From the NCBI GenBank assembly GCA_001692895.1, contig KV748212.1, positions 372,001 to 436,000 on the forward strand: a stretch of 64,000 nucleotides of DNA, given 5' to 3'. Source of the DNA: Cenococcum geophilum 1.58. Its lineage: Eukaryota; Ascomycota; Dothideomycetes; Gloniales; Gloniaceae. How positions within the stretch are numbered: position 1 is the stretch's first letter; each line of letters begins with the position of its first letter. A program made the translations under genes and the position numbers. This document shows positions 33,641 through 44,018 of this stretch, in pieces. Under the pieces are notes generated by a model. It ran no database searches and was not told the origin of the DNA. It saw nothing but the letters and a program-made list of their open reading frames with translations.

Positions 33641-35092
33641 GTTAGTACGCTTTTGCACGGCTTGGGAGCCTTCCATAGCCTATAGTTTCACGCCTTTTGT
33701 TATCGTTTCCGCTAGCATGGGTATAAGCTGCCATTTACAGGGGTCGCAACTCCCGTCTTACGCGCCTACTGACGTAGTCCTATAAGGGCGTCGTGGCTGC
33801 ATCCTGCAATATGGAAGCCTTAGGTACCTTCTACGGTTAAGGCTAGCTAAGCCTCTCCCGCCTAAGTAACTCCTGTTTGCTCCTTAAGCGTACCTTACCA
33901 GCATACTGCCCTAGCGAGCAGTCCTGTCTATTGGTATACTGACACGCGCATCCGTTCTCTCGAGCTATATAGTAGTCTCTTTAGCCAGGACGTAATCCTA
34001 CCTGCCTACTAGGTGCACTAGGGGTTAGAGCCTAGCTAAAGGGTAAGGTCCCTAGAGCCAGTAGTGGCTACTACGCACTACGCCCTGTGGGAGGTTTTAA
34101 TTCCCGTTTCGCGTTGCCTATAAGAGTCTCCTTATAATAGGCCGACCGTGTTTTGTAGGAGGGGGCTATAGACGCTAGGTCCCGTGCCAGGTGGCCTGCT
34201 TCCCCCTTTCCTACTAACTAAGCTTGTGTCCCCCCATTTTATAAGCTGGCCTATATCTCTAACTGTTGAGTTCTTATACGACTAGCCTATGTTTCCTTAG
34301 AGCCTCCCCTATATATATATGCGTAGGTTACGTACACTACGCCTATTAAGACCCTCCTGTGAGTTACCTAGTCGCCATGGGGCCGTCAAAGCTGGCCTGT
34401 GTTTTCGCTACCTAGAGCTTTGCCCGTGTTTCCACCTCGTAGAGCCGTCCGGTCGCTGTCGCGTCACTATCTCGTCCAGGTCGCGCGCACCACGCCTATT
34501 AAGACCCTCTTCTAAGTCTCCTGGATGTACCGGATAGGCTCTCGTAGAGGGGCCTTAACGAGTTCTCTAGGTAGGGCCTTAATAAGTTCTTCGCGGTGGC
34601 CTTAGGGCCTTAACAAGTTTTATACAAGGTATCTGTGACGCGTTAACCTTAACAAGTTCTTATAAAAAGGGTTTCCCTACGCCCTTGTCTTGCGATCTCA
34701 GAGCTGGTGCAAGCCTAAGGGTGTCCTGTTATATGACTAGGACGCGTTTACGTCGACTGGCTGATAATAAGGCCAGTTTTGGGCCTGGCTACGAGCCAGG
34801 TAGTCGTATATCGGGTGGTTTTCGTATCCCAGTATCCCTTAATAGGCCTCCCTAGGTGGTAGAGCAGGAGCCTCAAGCGGAGGCAGTAAGGCTCCTGGTG
34901 TTGTTAAGGGCGATGCTTTGTACGATGGTACGCGTCGCGAGCTCAACACCACAGAACCGCGACGACAGCGTGCTGCACGCGCTGCGACGGCTCCCTACCA
35001 TCGCCTCTGCACTTGGCCATCAAAAGAAAACGATTTCCTGATGATGTTTCCACCCGCGGCGACGTGGACGCGTGCAGTAGGGCTTCGCGGGC
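33641..35092 (-). promoter_or_regulatory. LINE-B 5' leader, GC-rich and little mutated
   Basis: About 1.45 kb upstream of ORF1, up to the target duplication at 35093, belongs to LINE-B by the duplication test. It keeps CpA/TpG and GC-rich runs, most of all at 34330-34520 and 34850-35090, unlike the rest of the element. An internal promoter is expected in a LINE 5' region, but no motif can be named. Short open frames here (34319-34537, 34856-35041, 34918-35145) have no recognisable protein content. Confidence 0.6.
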
Positions 35093-35108
35093 TTAGTATA
35101 ATATATAT

Positions 35109-35285
35109 AAACTACTCTAATTATATATTCTATTTACTATTTTAATAATATATAAACTATATAAACTATACAGTATTTACATCGCGTAATAACCAAGTTA
35201 CTATATATACAATTTTTTACAGATTGCCATAAATTGCCATAGATTACCTTTAAAAATATATTTATACTATAACCACTATATAAAA
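35109..35285. mobile_element. TIR DNA element 3, right piece
   Basis: This sequence is similar to the reverse complement of 9495-9640 in element 1, with shared blocks TAATAACCAA, ATTGCCATA-like repeats, AAATATATTTATA and CTATATAAAATAG. It starts right after the LINE-B target duplication, so LINE-B was inserted in this element. No CCTGATG end is seen; the far end is lost or truncated near 35285. Confidence 0.55.
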
Positions 35286-35289
35286 TAGC

Positions 35290-36790
35290 TACTCCTCTAA
35301 ACCTATAATAGACTATAAAGCATTTACCTTGCCTAGCCCCTCCTCTACTCTTATTCTAAAGATATCTAGATCCTTATTATTAAATAGTATAGACTTAACC
35401 CCTTTTCTAATAGTATACTAAAGACTTATATTAGGTTTAGCCCCAAGCGTTTTTCTAAATAGCTTAACTGCAACTATTAACTATTTATAATTCTATTAAT
35501 ATAGTATATTAATGGTACGTTTCCAATTCCGTGATTTTATACCTTTAAATATAAGCTTATAGGTATTATTTCCAAAATTATTACTAGCGCTACTATCCTT
35601 ATCTCTATCTTCTCTACTATTTACGCCGGCATTGTTGCCTATATCCGCTTTATTATATTCGTTACTACCCTTTCTTATACTATTCTAATTATCCCTATTA
35701 CCATCTAGAGCTATATCCGTTCCATTATCCGCATCGCTATCTTTATCTATATTAACTCCGCTATCTCTATTATAATACTTATTTATATTAGTCCCGCTAT
35801 TTATGCCGCTATTAGGGTCGCTAATATTATTAGGCCTACTGCCTTAGTAATTAGTACTGTGGTTGGTCTAATTAGGCGACATATTGTGGGGTATATTAGG
35901 CTTAGTAATAGTACTAAAAGGGTAGGAGGTGTCTAGGTTTAAGGAAAGGGACGCGTTAAGTACTTAGATATAAGTATTAGTCCAGAACTGTTATTATAAG
36001 TAGTTATATACTAGTGGAAGTATATTAAAGCGCTACTTATTAAATCCTGCGTTATAGTTAGAGTCTAGGTTAGAAAGATTATTAAGACTATATTTAAATA
36101 GATTTGGAATTACTTATATAGTAGGGTTATTACCGTATATAGTTACTTAAAGTCTCTTTAAAATACCCTGTTATAGAAGCCCTAAAATCTAATTCTAGCG
36201 CTCTATTAACTAATCTACCTATATAGCCTTTATCCGTTTCTATATAGCTAATATTAGAGTTAGTTATAGTATAGCCTAGACAGTTAGAACGAGGGTAGAG
36301 AAAGAATAAATTACTATTTAGTTTAGCACCTGCTTTAAGCTTTTATTGGATAAAACTACTACTTTTCCATTTATTAATAACGTGGCGGATTATTATATAA
36401 ATTAATATAACAGCCCCAGGGCTAATTAGGCGCAGAAAGTGCTGCGTATCTATATTAAACTCAAATCGCCACTTTCCCTTAAAGAATGACTTAGAGAGAC
36501 TAGCTATAATAACCAGTACTATAAAGCGGAATTACTCGCCCTATAAATAGTTAGGAGGGTACTAAGGTAGTATAGCTATACGTACTATCTTAGAGTATTA
36601 AAAGTTATTTATATAGAGTAGCTCTTCTACTTTATTAATTATTTCCTGCTTAGAGAGCTTTCTAAATAAGTACTTAGCCTTTACGCAATTTTATATACGT
36701 CTTAATAGGTAAAACCGGAACTTATTAATACTATTATATATCTATTTTATGTTAGTATATATAGAAGTAATAAGAGGTAGCTTACTATAC
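35290..36790 (-). pseudogene. Unrecognised coding relic X
   Basis: I do not recognise this gene. Reading the minus strand through TAG/TAA gives a long coherent frame. The first half includes LSKQEIINKVEELLYINNF, FKGKWRFEFNIDTQHFL, NRALELDFRASITGYF and KETLSNYI. The middle is Asn/Asp/Ser-rich (about 35620-35830). The end has NWKRTINILYQQNYKQLIAA and LFRKTLGAKPNISLQY. It could be a large transposon- or helicase-linked protein or a host gene made repetitive; neither is shown. It ends next to TIR element 3 and lies just left of gypsy A2. Confidence 0.4.
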
Positions 36791-37123
36791 AATATATTAA
36801 TAGCGACGGCTCTTATATAGCCTTACTAGAACCGTTGCCTTTAGAAACCCTATTATACTTTACTGCTTTATCCTATATAAAGTCTATTATCTTTTCTAAA
36901 GTCGTTATATTCCCTTCTAGCTATAGTATAAAAGAAAGACCTTTAGGAGCCTTGCCTAATATTATAAATATTAGAAAGAAGCGCATAGCAGCTTTTACTA
37001 TTAGTTTATCTATAGGTTTTAATTTAGGTTTACTACTATATATTATTCCTTACCATTTTCTAACTACATCTATACTATATTAAGACTTCCGCGGTTTTTT
37101 ACTATATATAGGCGCTATGTAAA
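36791..37123. other. Unassigned sequence left of gypsy A2
   Basis: No gene is recognised. An open stretch on the plus strand (36835-37083) has no family motif. If gypsy A2 is removed, the plus-strand frame ending RRYV at 37123 joins KQLGYRVIFSTRDKLLSKG at 44019 onward, so this may be the start of the relic at 44019-45420. The last five bases, GTAAA, are the target duplication. Confidence 0.4.
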
Positions 37124-37349
37124 TATAAGGTGAGGATGTAGATAGGGAGTCCAATAATAGAACAATAGGTATATTGTATAGACAGAGACGAATCCTTAAA
37201 GGGAAAAGGAGGAGTTTATGTGCAAGGTAGGAAGGGTTTCCCCTAGGCACGTATAGAGTACGTACTTTATGGGCAAGTCACCCCTAAGTTGCCTTAGGGT
37301 CGCCCATACCTTACACCTATATAACTATCTACTTAGGTTTCACCTAATA
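37124..37349 (-). repeat. 3' LTR of gypsy A2
   Basis: Read on the plus strand it begins TATAAGGTGAGG and ends TTTCACCTAATA, the reverse complement of the A1 LTR. Confidence 0.95.
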
Positions 37350-37596
37350 ATGCCCCCCCCTTTAAAAAGGGTCGTCCCCAATCCTTTATAACTTAAGCCT
37401 TAATAAAACCCCATAAAAAACCTTAGTAAGGAAAAAATTTAGAGAAAAAAAAGCGTTTTAATTTTATATATAGAGAGACGGGTAGTATATATACGCGGCG
37501 CGAAGATATTAAGGAACTTTAACCAGCGGTTAAAGTTATCTAATTAGTTAGATTTGCCTTACTAAAACTCCCCTACATTTAACCGAGCTAATAGCG

Positions 37597-37621
37597 ATTT
37601 TATATACCCGGTATAGAAAAT
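37597..37621. repeat. 25-bp palindrome in gypsy A2 3' region
   Basis: ATTTTATATACC and GGTATAGAAAAT flank a C, one mismatch from a perfect palindrome. It is followed on the plus strand by CTAATTAGTC. It is the counterpart of 15123-15147 in A1 and of 16479-16503 in the copia. Confidence 0.85.
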
Positions 37622-38349
37622 TCTAATTAGTCTATTTAATAGGTAGAGCTAGTAAAGCTTAATACTATCGCCTAAATTTAGTAGACCAAAAATATTCCAA
37701 AGCTCGCTTATATAGGTAGGTTACTAGTACCTCGCGGGTAGGTTATAAGTTATTCGCATGCAGCTAGATTCGTAAATAGTAGGGCTATATACCTATTAAA
37801 TCCGCTACTAACCCTGCTTTGGCCTTATACTATACCAGCATAGCGCTATATATACTTCGTGGGTAGGTTATAGGTTACTTACATGCAGCTAGATTAGGAC
37901 GGTAAGGCTATATACCTATTAGACCTGCCACTAACCCATACTTTAGCCTTATGCGTTATCTATATAGTATATATGTAGAATAGTGTATAAGTTGTTAGTA
38001 TAGGTTACTATTAGTAGGTTACTAGCAGGTTATAACCCCTAGTTAAATAAACCCCAGTTATAGATAGGCCTATTCTCTAATATATAAACAATCTGCTTAG
38101 CTAGCATAGAGTAATAGACTAGGTTTAGGAAGGGTGCTTTCTAAATTAAGCTTCGTTACCAGTATACACTATGGCCTTACCTATAAGTCGCCTATAAGTC
38201 ACTAGCATTGCTAGGTTATATTAGAGTATAGCTTATATAGAATATTAATAAATTAAAACTTTACCCTATATATACGCCGCAGTTCTTATAGCAATTATTA
38301 CTTATTCTTTAAATCCCTTAGGACGTCCTCTACTCCGCTTTAATATAGG

Positions 38350-39700
38350 TTATATTTTAACAGCGGCGCTTACTTTTTGCCTACGCTTTAGCTATAAGGC
38401 TAGGGTATACTGCTTACGGTATTTATCTAGTAGTTATTAACAATTCTTAAGTTCTGTCTTGTATTTCTATTTATTATACTTATTTAGCCATCCTAGCTAT
38501 TTAATAAGGTACTGTGGTTATCTAGTATAATCCTAGTAGGTAATAATTACTTCTACTTCCCAGCTACCTTCCTTAAGCTCTTTTACTGCCGGGGGTTAAA
38601 ACCTAGGGCGTAACCTATAAGGCTCTAGTAGGGAGATATAGAAGACTAGGTAGAGCCGTGCTATAGTAGGTAGAAGCTCTAGCTTATATACTTACTACTC
38701 TACGCGCTCTAGGATTTAAAACGGTCCTATAAACTTATAGTTAAGCTTCTTATAAGGACGTTTCGTGCGGATGTTTTTAAAGGAGAGTAGGACTTATTTA
38801 CTAACGGCGAAGTGCTTAGCCAGGTAGTAATAATTATAGTATTTTACCTAAAGCTTTTAGGCGTTATAGATATATCTCTATAAGTTAAACATTCGTTAAC
38901 TTAGACCTCTCCCCACCTTACTAAGCGTTTTGGGCGCTATCCAGAACTCTATTTAGGACGTTTAGTAGCTAGCCATAGGCAAGCTTAATAGGGGAACGCT
39001 TTATTATAGTATAGATCTTAGAGTTATAGGTAAAGGCTACTTCTTTAAGTAGGGAGGCCTAATTAGACTATTCCCAGTTTGTAAATATATATAAATATAC
39101 CTTAAGCTCCTAGTTCTAACGCTTCGTCTAACTATCTATCTGCAAGTAAAATATAATATTAAGTTTACGTTAAACACAGAGATAGTAGCATATAGTGCTT
39201 TAGTACTCGCTTGTAAATATACTACTCCTATTAAAGACAATATTATCTAGAGGCCCTATTTATACAAAGACTCTAAATAAGAGTTCTACAAGTTGCGTAA
39301 CATTAATTATCTTATATACTAGATAGTAGTGTACTAACTTTATAAAACGGTCTATAAGGATAAAAACGGAGTTATACTCTACGCTATTAGAAGTCTTAAA
39401 CTCTAGGAGATCCGTAATAAAGTTAAGTAAATAATACCACTAGGCTCAGGTGGGGATTTAAAGAGGCTGCAGCTTACCATAGGGTTTATAGCGGCGCGAT
39501 TTAGAGCGTTAGTAGGCATTATAATTATCTAGGTATTTACAGAGGTTTTAGGTAAGGCTATTCTAAGTATACTTCTACGCAATTACCTCGAAGGTATAGT
39601 TAAAACCATAGTAGCCGCCTATAGGATCGTTATAATTCCGCTTAAGGATCTCCTATTATAGTAGTATATAATTCGGCACCTAGACCTTATTATTTTACCT
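38350..39700 (-). pseudogene. Gypsy A2 integrase and chromodomain relic
   Basis: It is collinear in reverse with A1 12900-14350. The minus strand shows the H2C2 part (NAYQRSKSRRYKPYGKL-like, about 39520-39470), the core ITDLLEFKT and LIDRFIKL (about 39420-39330), and the QTKRQNQELKVYL-type helix (about 39130). The chromodomain is at about 38500. It is slightly better kept than A1 in the zinc-binding part. Numerous TAG/TAA stops remain. Confidence 0.85.
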
Positions 39701-40199
39701 TAAAAGTTCTTAATTATTAAAGGTATAGTCCTTATTACCGGTAGGAACTTATTTTTAGGTTAACTAATTATATATAAAGCGTGTAAAGGCGTCCCTTTTT
39801 TATACTTTATAAATAAAATTAACTAGTGACTTAGGGGGTTATTCCGTAAACGCCATTTTAGCTAAAAGCAGCTACTACTACCTCTTGCCGTAGCACGAGA
39901 CTCTGCGTAAAGTTAGTATTAGCGAAGTAACGTATAATACGTAGGTAACTCACTGGGTTGTTATAGGGGACCGTAGCCTAGGCCAAGGGGTCTTCCCTAA
40001 GGTTAAGTGCTATTAGGTTAGTTAAAGTAGTCTTAAAGAAAATGGCAAGACACTCTAATCCGCCGGCGCTAAGTTCGCAAGGGTCGCTTATATACTGCAT
40101 GTATACTACTCGCTAGTTTAGTATAATAGCACCAAGGCCGCCCACAAGGCCTATAACCCGTAACTTTTGCTATAATATAGGCAGTATAGTATTAAGAAT

Positions 40200-40720
40200 T
40201 ATCCTCTTACTGCTATCTTTAAAGCCTTTAGCATAATCTAGGCGCCAGGATAGTATATTAGTAGGATTTGCTTTACCTAGCTTATATTTAATCTTAAAAT
40301 TAAACTTAGCTAGTTCCTTAGCGTACTAGGCCTAATAAGTAGATAAGCTCTTAATAGTTATAAAGTACTTAAGATTGTTATAATTATAGAGTACGCGCGT
40401 TACATATATGGCGTATTTAAGGTAATAGCGCCACGTTTTAAAGTATTGCACTATAGCGAGTAGTTCTTTATTATATATATTATACCGTACTTCTAGGCTA
40501 GTAAGCTTCTAACTGCAATAAGTAATTAGGTGCTAGTAGAGTTAATCTTCTTACCCTAAAGGCTGCAGAAGTATACCGCTATAGGTATAGTTAGAAGCGT
40601 TAGTAATTACTATTAGGGGTAGATTAGGGTTAAAGTAGCGAAGTAAAGAAGCCTATATAAACGCAGCACGTAGCTTATAGAACGCCTACTACGCGTTATT
40701 AGGCTAAGACCAGGGTTAAT
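40200..40720 (-). pseudogene. Gypsy A2 RNase H relic
   Basis: The minus strand matches A1 12026-12535, including the YFNPNLPLIVITNASNYTY block with TDAS changed to TNAS, YNIYNKELLAIVQ and the AKEL-type end before integrase. The empty site of TIR element 2 lies at 40677-40678, near the upstream edge, which shows that A2 never held this insertion. Confidence 0.85.
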
Positions 40721-41700
40721 ACCATTTAGTAGGCCCTTTTAACTTACGCTTTTGCTTCTTCTCCCTATCTAACGTTGGGTTATAATATGCCTATATAAGG
40801 TATACGTGTAGGGGGTATACGGTATCCAAGTAGTTCTAGATAAATTGCTTATAAAAGTTAGCAAAGCTAAGGAAGACCTAAATATCCCTATAGGACTTAG
40901 GCTTAGGCTATTCCTTAATAGCTTTTACGCGGTTAGGGTCTATTATAATACCCCTAGGGGTAATAATAAAGCCTAAGAACTTAATGTTCTTAGTATAAAA
41001 GATATATTTTAATAGTTTAGCGTATAGGCCTTAAGCGCAGAGCTGTCGCAGTACCTACTTAACGTGCTTAACGTACTTGTCCTTATTATTTAAGTAGATA
41101 AGAATATTATCTAGGTAAACCACGTAGATAGTATCCATTAGGGTTCCTAGAGCTTTATAAATATAGCTCTAAAAAGTTATAGGGGCGTTAGTAAGACTAA
41201 AAGGCATTACTAGGTACTTAAAGTAACCGTAATATATCTTAAATGCAGTCTTTTATTCGTCTTCCTTTTTAATATAAATCCTATAATACGCATTATAAAG
41301 ATCTAGCTTTGTAAATATCTTTATATAGCTAAGCCTATTAAAGAGTTCGCCGACTAGTAATAGGGGGTACCGATTTTTAATTATAATCTTATTTAGGCGT
41401 CTATAGTTAATATATAGCCATATTATACCGTCTGCTTTCGGCATAAAGAGGATAGGCGCTTTAGTAGGTAACTTGCTAGGCCTAATCTAGCCCTTTTTAA
41501 GAGCACTATCTAGGTACTCTTATAAGATCTATAACTCTTTCTATAAGAGGTTATAGAGGGGCATTTATAGTAGCGTCTTACCTTCTTCTAAGTTAATTGT
41601 ATAGTTGTACTCAGAGTTCTATAGTAGCATGCTTGCTAGCTTATTAAAAAAGATATTAATTTCCTCCTTATATATGTCTGGTAGGCCAGGGGCCACGGAG
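40721..41700 (-). pseudogene. Gypsy A2 reverse transcriptase relic
   Basis: A stop-free stretch at 41253-41444 reads [35 protein letters not shown] and TKLDLYNAYYRIYIKK, the gypsy RT fingers and motif A. Motif B and the YLDN block follow leftward (about 41100-41080), then KFLGFIITPRG. The empty site of TIR element 1 is at 41139-41140. It is the uninterrupted equivalent of A1 7600-8153 plus 9868-10327. Confidence 0.9.
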
Positions 41701-43741
41701 GTTAAAGTAACTATTACGTAATAGTGTGCTTCCAAAAGCCAGTAAAGAGAAGGGTGCGGCTAACATGCGTTTTATAGGTATGCTTGCATTAAAAGTGTAT
41801 ATAGCTCTGCTACAGTATACTTAATAGTTTTAGGGTTTCGATCACCTCCCCCTTATATATAGGTAATCTGCGCCGGCACTAGAGGGTCTTTACAGGTACT
41901 CGCTGCCAGTAACGGCAGGTCCTCTACTATATTTATAACCAGTGTCTCTATATCTAAAAGGTCTGCATAGGTACTTACTGCTAGTAATAATAGGTCCTCT
42001 ATTATATTTACAACTGGTATAAAGAAGGAGTCTTCTAGCTATAGTAAATAGACTATTTTACTAGCCTTAATATCTACTAGGAAAGCGTTAAGGGTGACTA
42101 TCTAGAGGCGTTTAGGGTCTAAAGTACCCTAAATAAACTATCTAAAATGGAAACTAATTAATAGATCTGCTTCCGCGAGCCAATCCTATCTAAGAACTAT
42201 ATTATAACCATTAAATAAGCCACCCTAAAAGGTCTATAGGCCGATGGTGCGAGGGGTACCCTAAAAGTCGCTAGTAGTAACTATTAGATTATAAGCATCC
42301 TAGATTATTATCTAGTTGCTATTAAGGAAATATATAATTAGTTTATATAAATATAGCATATAGTATATAGGCAGGTTAAACCTATAGACAATGTCTTAAT
42401 TAATTAGGTTAATTTAGCACCTATTATTATATAAAGTATATAGGCGGACTTCGCCCTAGGGNATATCTATCGCAATATATACCATAATACGTTTCTTCTC
42501 TCCCTCTATATTAGGCCCTAGTTGCAGTTAAGAGAGATACGCTACTAGGGCTTTAGGTTTTCCAAAGGCCGAGCTAACTTCTCTTTATTAGCTTACTTCC
42601 AGTATTCCTTATAGTGGCCGCCTGCGGTCCTTTAACTCGCCTATATAGCACTAGCGTCCGAAGGGTCCCCTAAGCCATCCAGCTTTTAGGTGGTCTCCCT
42701 AAAAGTTTACTTAAAGTATCGCCCTTTCTAGGTTCTATTCCCTAAGCCTAACTCTATAGAGCTTATACTACAATTGCGCTTTATATATAATAATTTGCCG
42801 CTACTACTTACGCGATCTTCCGTAAGCTTTATAGTATTAAGCAATTACTCTATACAGCGGATTTCGTTAAAGAGGTCTTTAGCGGTTCTTACCTATTAGG
42901 TAAAGTTCTAGTAGAAGAGCTCTACTTATAAATAGGCTAGGAGATATAAGAACTAAAAGTCTACCTATTATTTAGGATTAATGAAAGGGGTATATAAGAA
43001 GAGGTCCTCTAAGCTACGTATATAGGCTAGGAAGACGTTAAACCTCTAGTTCTTCTTTATAATAGCCATATAATATATTATAGCGTTATTAAAGCGTCTT
43101 ACTATAGGGTTCCTAATTTAGTCTTAGACTATAGTCTTAAACTTATTCTATAGTAAAGGACCCTTATCCTTAGTACCTAACTGGCGATAAATTAGTTGGG
43201 TAATTATCTTCTCTTTTATAAGACCTTTAATGGCCTAGCGTATACGTCGCTTATAGTTATAGTCAGCGTTATTAACCTTAAATTAATTTTTAACTACAGC
43301 GATCCACCGGTTAAAATGCTATTAAGTAGTACTGCTAATATTAGGTAGTAACTTCTTAACTAGGGCGTTAAGATTTATTTGGTATATGCGTTCGCTATAT
43401 AACTTATACTCTTTATTAGAGAGGTAACAGGAGGGCTTTATTAAATTAATAATACTCTATAAGTTAGCTATTTTCTTAGCTAGCTTATCTAGCTCCTTTA
43501 TATTAGCGGTATTAGGTAAAACGCTAGTAACCTTACTAAGCTCCTATTAAGCCTAGGTATATAAGTTAAACTAGTTTTTAGTATTTATAGATATCTAATT
43601 ATTTTAAGGTTTAGAAGGTAGTTTAGATGCTACTAATATACTTCTAGCGGTTTCGTCTATACTAAATCCTAAGGCGTTCTACGGTTGTATCGCTAGCATA
43701 TTACCGTTGGGTATAGGCGTTGGTTTTCTTTTCGGAGGCAT
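41701..43741 (-). pseudogene. Gypsy A2 gag and protease region relic
   Basis: The minus strand starts with an intact ATG at 43739-43741 (MPPKRKPTPIPNG), the true gag start of the family. Gag runs to about 42560, followed by the protease/linker part to about 41700, with repeated ASTCKDPL-type and DLLLLAVST segments near 41880-41980. I see no clear zinc knuckle or DTG. One N is at 42462. The position and the A1 copy support the call. Confidence 0.65.
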
Positions 43742-43793
43742 TGTAGAAAAATTAAACCGGCTATCCTCCTAAGGGGATTGGTAAGGATTTAAA

Positions 43794-44018
43794 TATAAGG
43801 TAAGAATATAGATAGGGAGTCTAATAATAGAATAATAGGTATATTGTATAGACAGAGACAAATCCTTAAGGGAAAAGGAGGAGTCTATATGCGAGGTAGG
43901 AAGGGTTTTCCCTAGGTACGTGCAGAGCACGTGCCTTACGGGCGAGTCACCCCTGGGTCGCCCTAGGGTCGCCTATACCTTACACCTATATAACTATCTA
44001 CTTAGGTTTCACCTAATA
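43794..44018 (-). repeat. 5' LTR of gypsy A2
   Basis: This 225-bp LTR begins (plus strand) TATAAGGTAAGA and ends TTTCACCTAATA. It is followed by the target duplication GTAAA. A short open frame across its right edge (43920-44114) is a chance join with the flanking relic. Confidence 0.95.

Larger units (their letters stand above)
22408..35092 (-). mobile_element. LINE-B (Tad-like), full length, split by gypsy B2
   Basis: A non-LTR retrotransposon is read on the minus strand. It is bounded by a 16-bp target duplication TTAGTATAATATATAT at 22392-22407 and 35093-35108. From 5' to 3' it has a GC-rich leader, ORF1 with zinc knuckles, ORF2 with endonuclease and RT, and a 3' tail with AAT repeats. 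Removing gypsy B2 leaves about 6.3 kb. The gypsy sits in the endonuclease. ORFs carry RIP-type stops, but the 5' leader is much less mutated. Confidence 0.85.
37124..44018 (-). mobile_element. Gypsy family A, copy A2, full length
   Basis: The 6,895-bp element is in reverse orientation with LTRs of 226 and 225 bp and a perfect target duplication GTAAA (37119-37123 and 44019-44023). It is collinear with A1 but has no TIR insertions. It therefore supplies the empty sites at 41139-41140 and 40677-40678. The polypurine tract (C-run, plus strand) is at 37353-37363. One N is at 42462. Stops in all coding parts are RIP-type. Confidence 0.95.

Noticed and set aside
35020-35050. CCTGATG next to A-rich sequence near 35036-35042, like a TIR element end
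   Set aside because: It lacks the CGTTGTTGC block and the long A/T run, and lies inside the LINE-B leader as fixed by the 16-bp target duplication. Taken as chance.
34319-35145. Three plus-strand frames in the GC-rich block
   Set aside because: They are antisense to the LINE-B 5' leader, overlap in different frames, and show no protein family motif. GC-richness alone keeps them open.
36835-37083. Plus-strand frame of 82 codons
   Set aside because: It is open by chance or part of a relic; no motif is seen, and the neighbouring coherent frame is on the minus strand. Kept only as unassigned sequence.
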